DNA from: Nymphaea colorata
Taxonomy: Eukaryota; Streptophyta; Magnoliopsida; Nymphaeales; Nymphaeaceae
Assembly: GCF_008831285.2 (NCBI RefSeq)
Contig: NC_045144.1
Location: 5,724,575-5,788,574 of the forward strand
Direction of reading: 5' to 3'
DNA length: 64,000 nt
A program made the position numbers and the translations under genes. The notes below the pieces were generated by a model, which saw only the letters and a program-made list of their open reading frames with translations, did not search any database and was not told the origin of the DNA. Positions 62,471-64,000 of the stretch are shown here, piece by piece; position 1 is the stretch's first letter; the number at the start of each line of letters is the position of its first letter.

Positions 62471-64000
62471 CGGCTTCCCGTGTTAGTGACAAAACAACAA
62501 AGTGTTGTGGGAAGACGGCGTGTATAGATGTGGCCCATTCGCCTATGCGCTTGAGTTTCATAAGAAAATGATACGGCTTGAATCACATGTGAGACTTATT
62601 TTGTCTTTTTCTAAAAAAGGTGGGCAGTAGTTGTCTTTTTTCTAAAAAGTTGTTTCTTTTTCACTTATCCAATTCTGTTATAATAAGTTCTAATTTTCAA
62701 CTTTTCTTTATTTCAAATATGAGCCAATGCATATCAACGATATATGTCATTTTTAAAGGCCTCAATATATGACACAATTCCAAACTGGTAACGTTAGAAA
62801 ATGGTTTTATCTTTTACTTTAATGAATCCTATGTAATAGGCAAAAAAAATCAACTATGTTTTCATAGATGTGCATAAAGTTTTGATTTGTGAGATCTAAG
62901 ACTTCATTTTTTACAATAATTATCAAATGAGGGCCACCTTTACTATTGAGGAACGCGTTCCTCAAGCCTAAATAAAATTGCAGCTAAAATATGAGGGGGT
63001 GTGTTTGATAGCTTCTGATTTGACATTTTATGAATTTGAGAACTATAGATTTAAGATCAAACCCTCTCCCTTTCTGGTCTCTTCTCAATGTAAAGAAATA
63101 AAATAAGGATCTTAAACATGGATCTTTAATTTTGATGAACCATGAGTCTTTTGCAACGTCCGCAAAAACATGTCACGTTAGATCCCCAATAGAATCCGTG
63201 AATTTCGAATCTGGAGTCATTAATCGCCTCATAAAAGAAAAACATTTGAACTTACTTAGGCCAATAGTGTTGTTTTTTTCTCCTAACATTAGAAAACCAC
63301 ACTTTTCCATACTTCTAGCTACATGACACCTTGTTGCTAGTTCCTCGGCCCCAAGGCTTGTAAGGGCAGAGCCAAAAAAAATTTCTTTTCTTTTTTTTTT
63401 CGGTGGGGGAGGGCGGGGTGGGGGAGGTGGGTTGCCAATGGCGACCCCTACCGGCCACGGGCTCCGCCCCTACCTGCTTAGCCTTGTGCAAAAAGTAATA
63501 CTCATATATCATATTAAAACTCTTAACAGGTTTCTTGATGGCCAAAGCCCAACCCACTCCACCAACCCCTTCGGGGCTACTAAAACAAATGGTAAATGAA
63601 ATATATTTTAATGTGTTCCATTTCATAATTCAACTTGTGACTCCCTTAAAATTTGTTGGTAAAGTGAACGAAAAGGAAAACTAGAAGCTGATTTGTGTAT
63701 TGGGGCATTCTACCTGCGACGATGAAATGCCTTAACAAATGATTCACTAGAGTAGTCTTCTACCTTATTAAGCTTTTTAGTAGCCATAACAGCTCTGCAT
63801 TAAGCCTGAGCACCAGGCTCAGGCCTGAAAAAAAGGAACCCAAGCTAGCCTGATAAGCTCAGGTGGGTCAATAATGAGTTTTTTATTTTTTTATTAATTT
63901 ATATATATATATATATATTTATATATAATATTTTATTATGATTAATTATATTTATATAATTTTTTATTTAAAAATATATTTTTAAATTTAATCGGGCCTG

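Overview
This is nuclear DNA from a flowering plant. It has AT-rich spacers, spliced genes with GT-AG introns, long (TA)n/(GA)n microsatellites, degenerate L1-type LINE pieces, a type I MADS-box gene family and a plant-specific MGC-type CDK-like kinase. The species cannot be named from the sequence. Little of the window codes for protein: one large spliced kinase gene, one intronless B3-domain gene and three near-identical MADS-box genes. Most of the rest is duplicated or decayed DNA.

Layout, left to right. Positions 1-2935 are the right part of duplicon A, with MADS gene A on the minus strand. Positions 3365-7950 are X1, a LINE-bearing repeat block. Positions 7955-10866 are a rearranged patch: a broken inverted copy of the B3 gene, a 495-bp tandem duplication, and an inverted broken copy of the 3' half of the kinase gene. 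The intact B3 gene is at 11715-12593, followed by about 2.7 kb of spacer with two possible exon relics. X2 is at 15268-18652. Duplicon B (18653-26690) carries a 5'-truncated RPN12 (26S proteasome lid subunit) pseudogene and MADS gene B. A 3' fragment of VPS52 lies at 27913-30238. Duplicon C (30953-38183) carries RPN12 pseudogene and MADS gene C. X3 is at 38978-43015. The intact kinase gene occupies 45551-52908 on the minus strand. From about 53600 to the end I found no gene, only microsatellites and degenerate repeats.

The main story is local duplication. One module (RPN12 remnant, MADS gene, flanking repeat) is present at least three times. All three MADS frames stayed open, while the hitch-hiking RPN12 copies carry different disabling lesions. 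Copy C is a mosaic: its promoter side matches B and its 3' side matches A, which suggests gene conversion or unequal exchange with a switch inside the MADS coding region. All three MADS genes share a predicted 265-bp leader intron. B and C have a consensus donor (CAG|GTGAGT), while A has a weaker one (CAG|GTTCGT).

I see no operon-like or defence-like system. The most unusual feature is the pairing of intact type I MADS genes with decaying housekeeping-gene fragments in a young duplicon array. Next is the inverted arrangement around the kinase and B3 gene copies, which could produce double-stranded RNA. The duplications were read by eye, so block edges are good to tens of bases at best.
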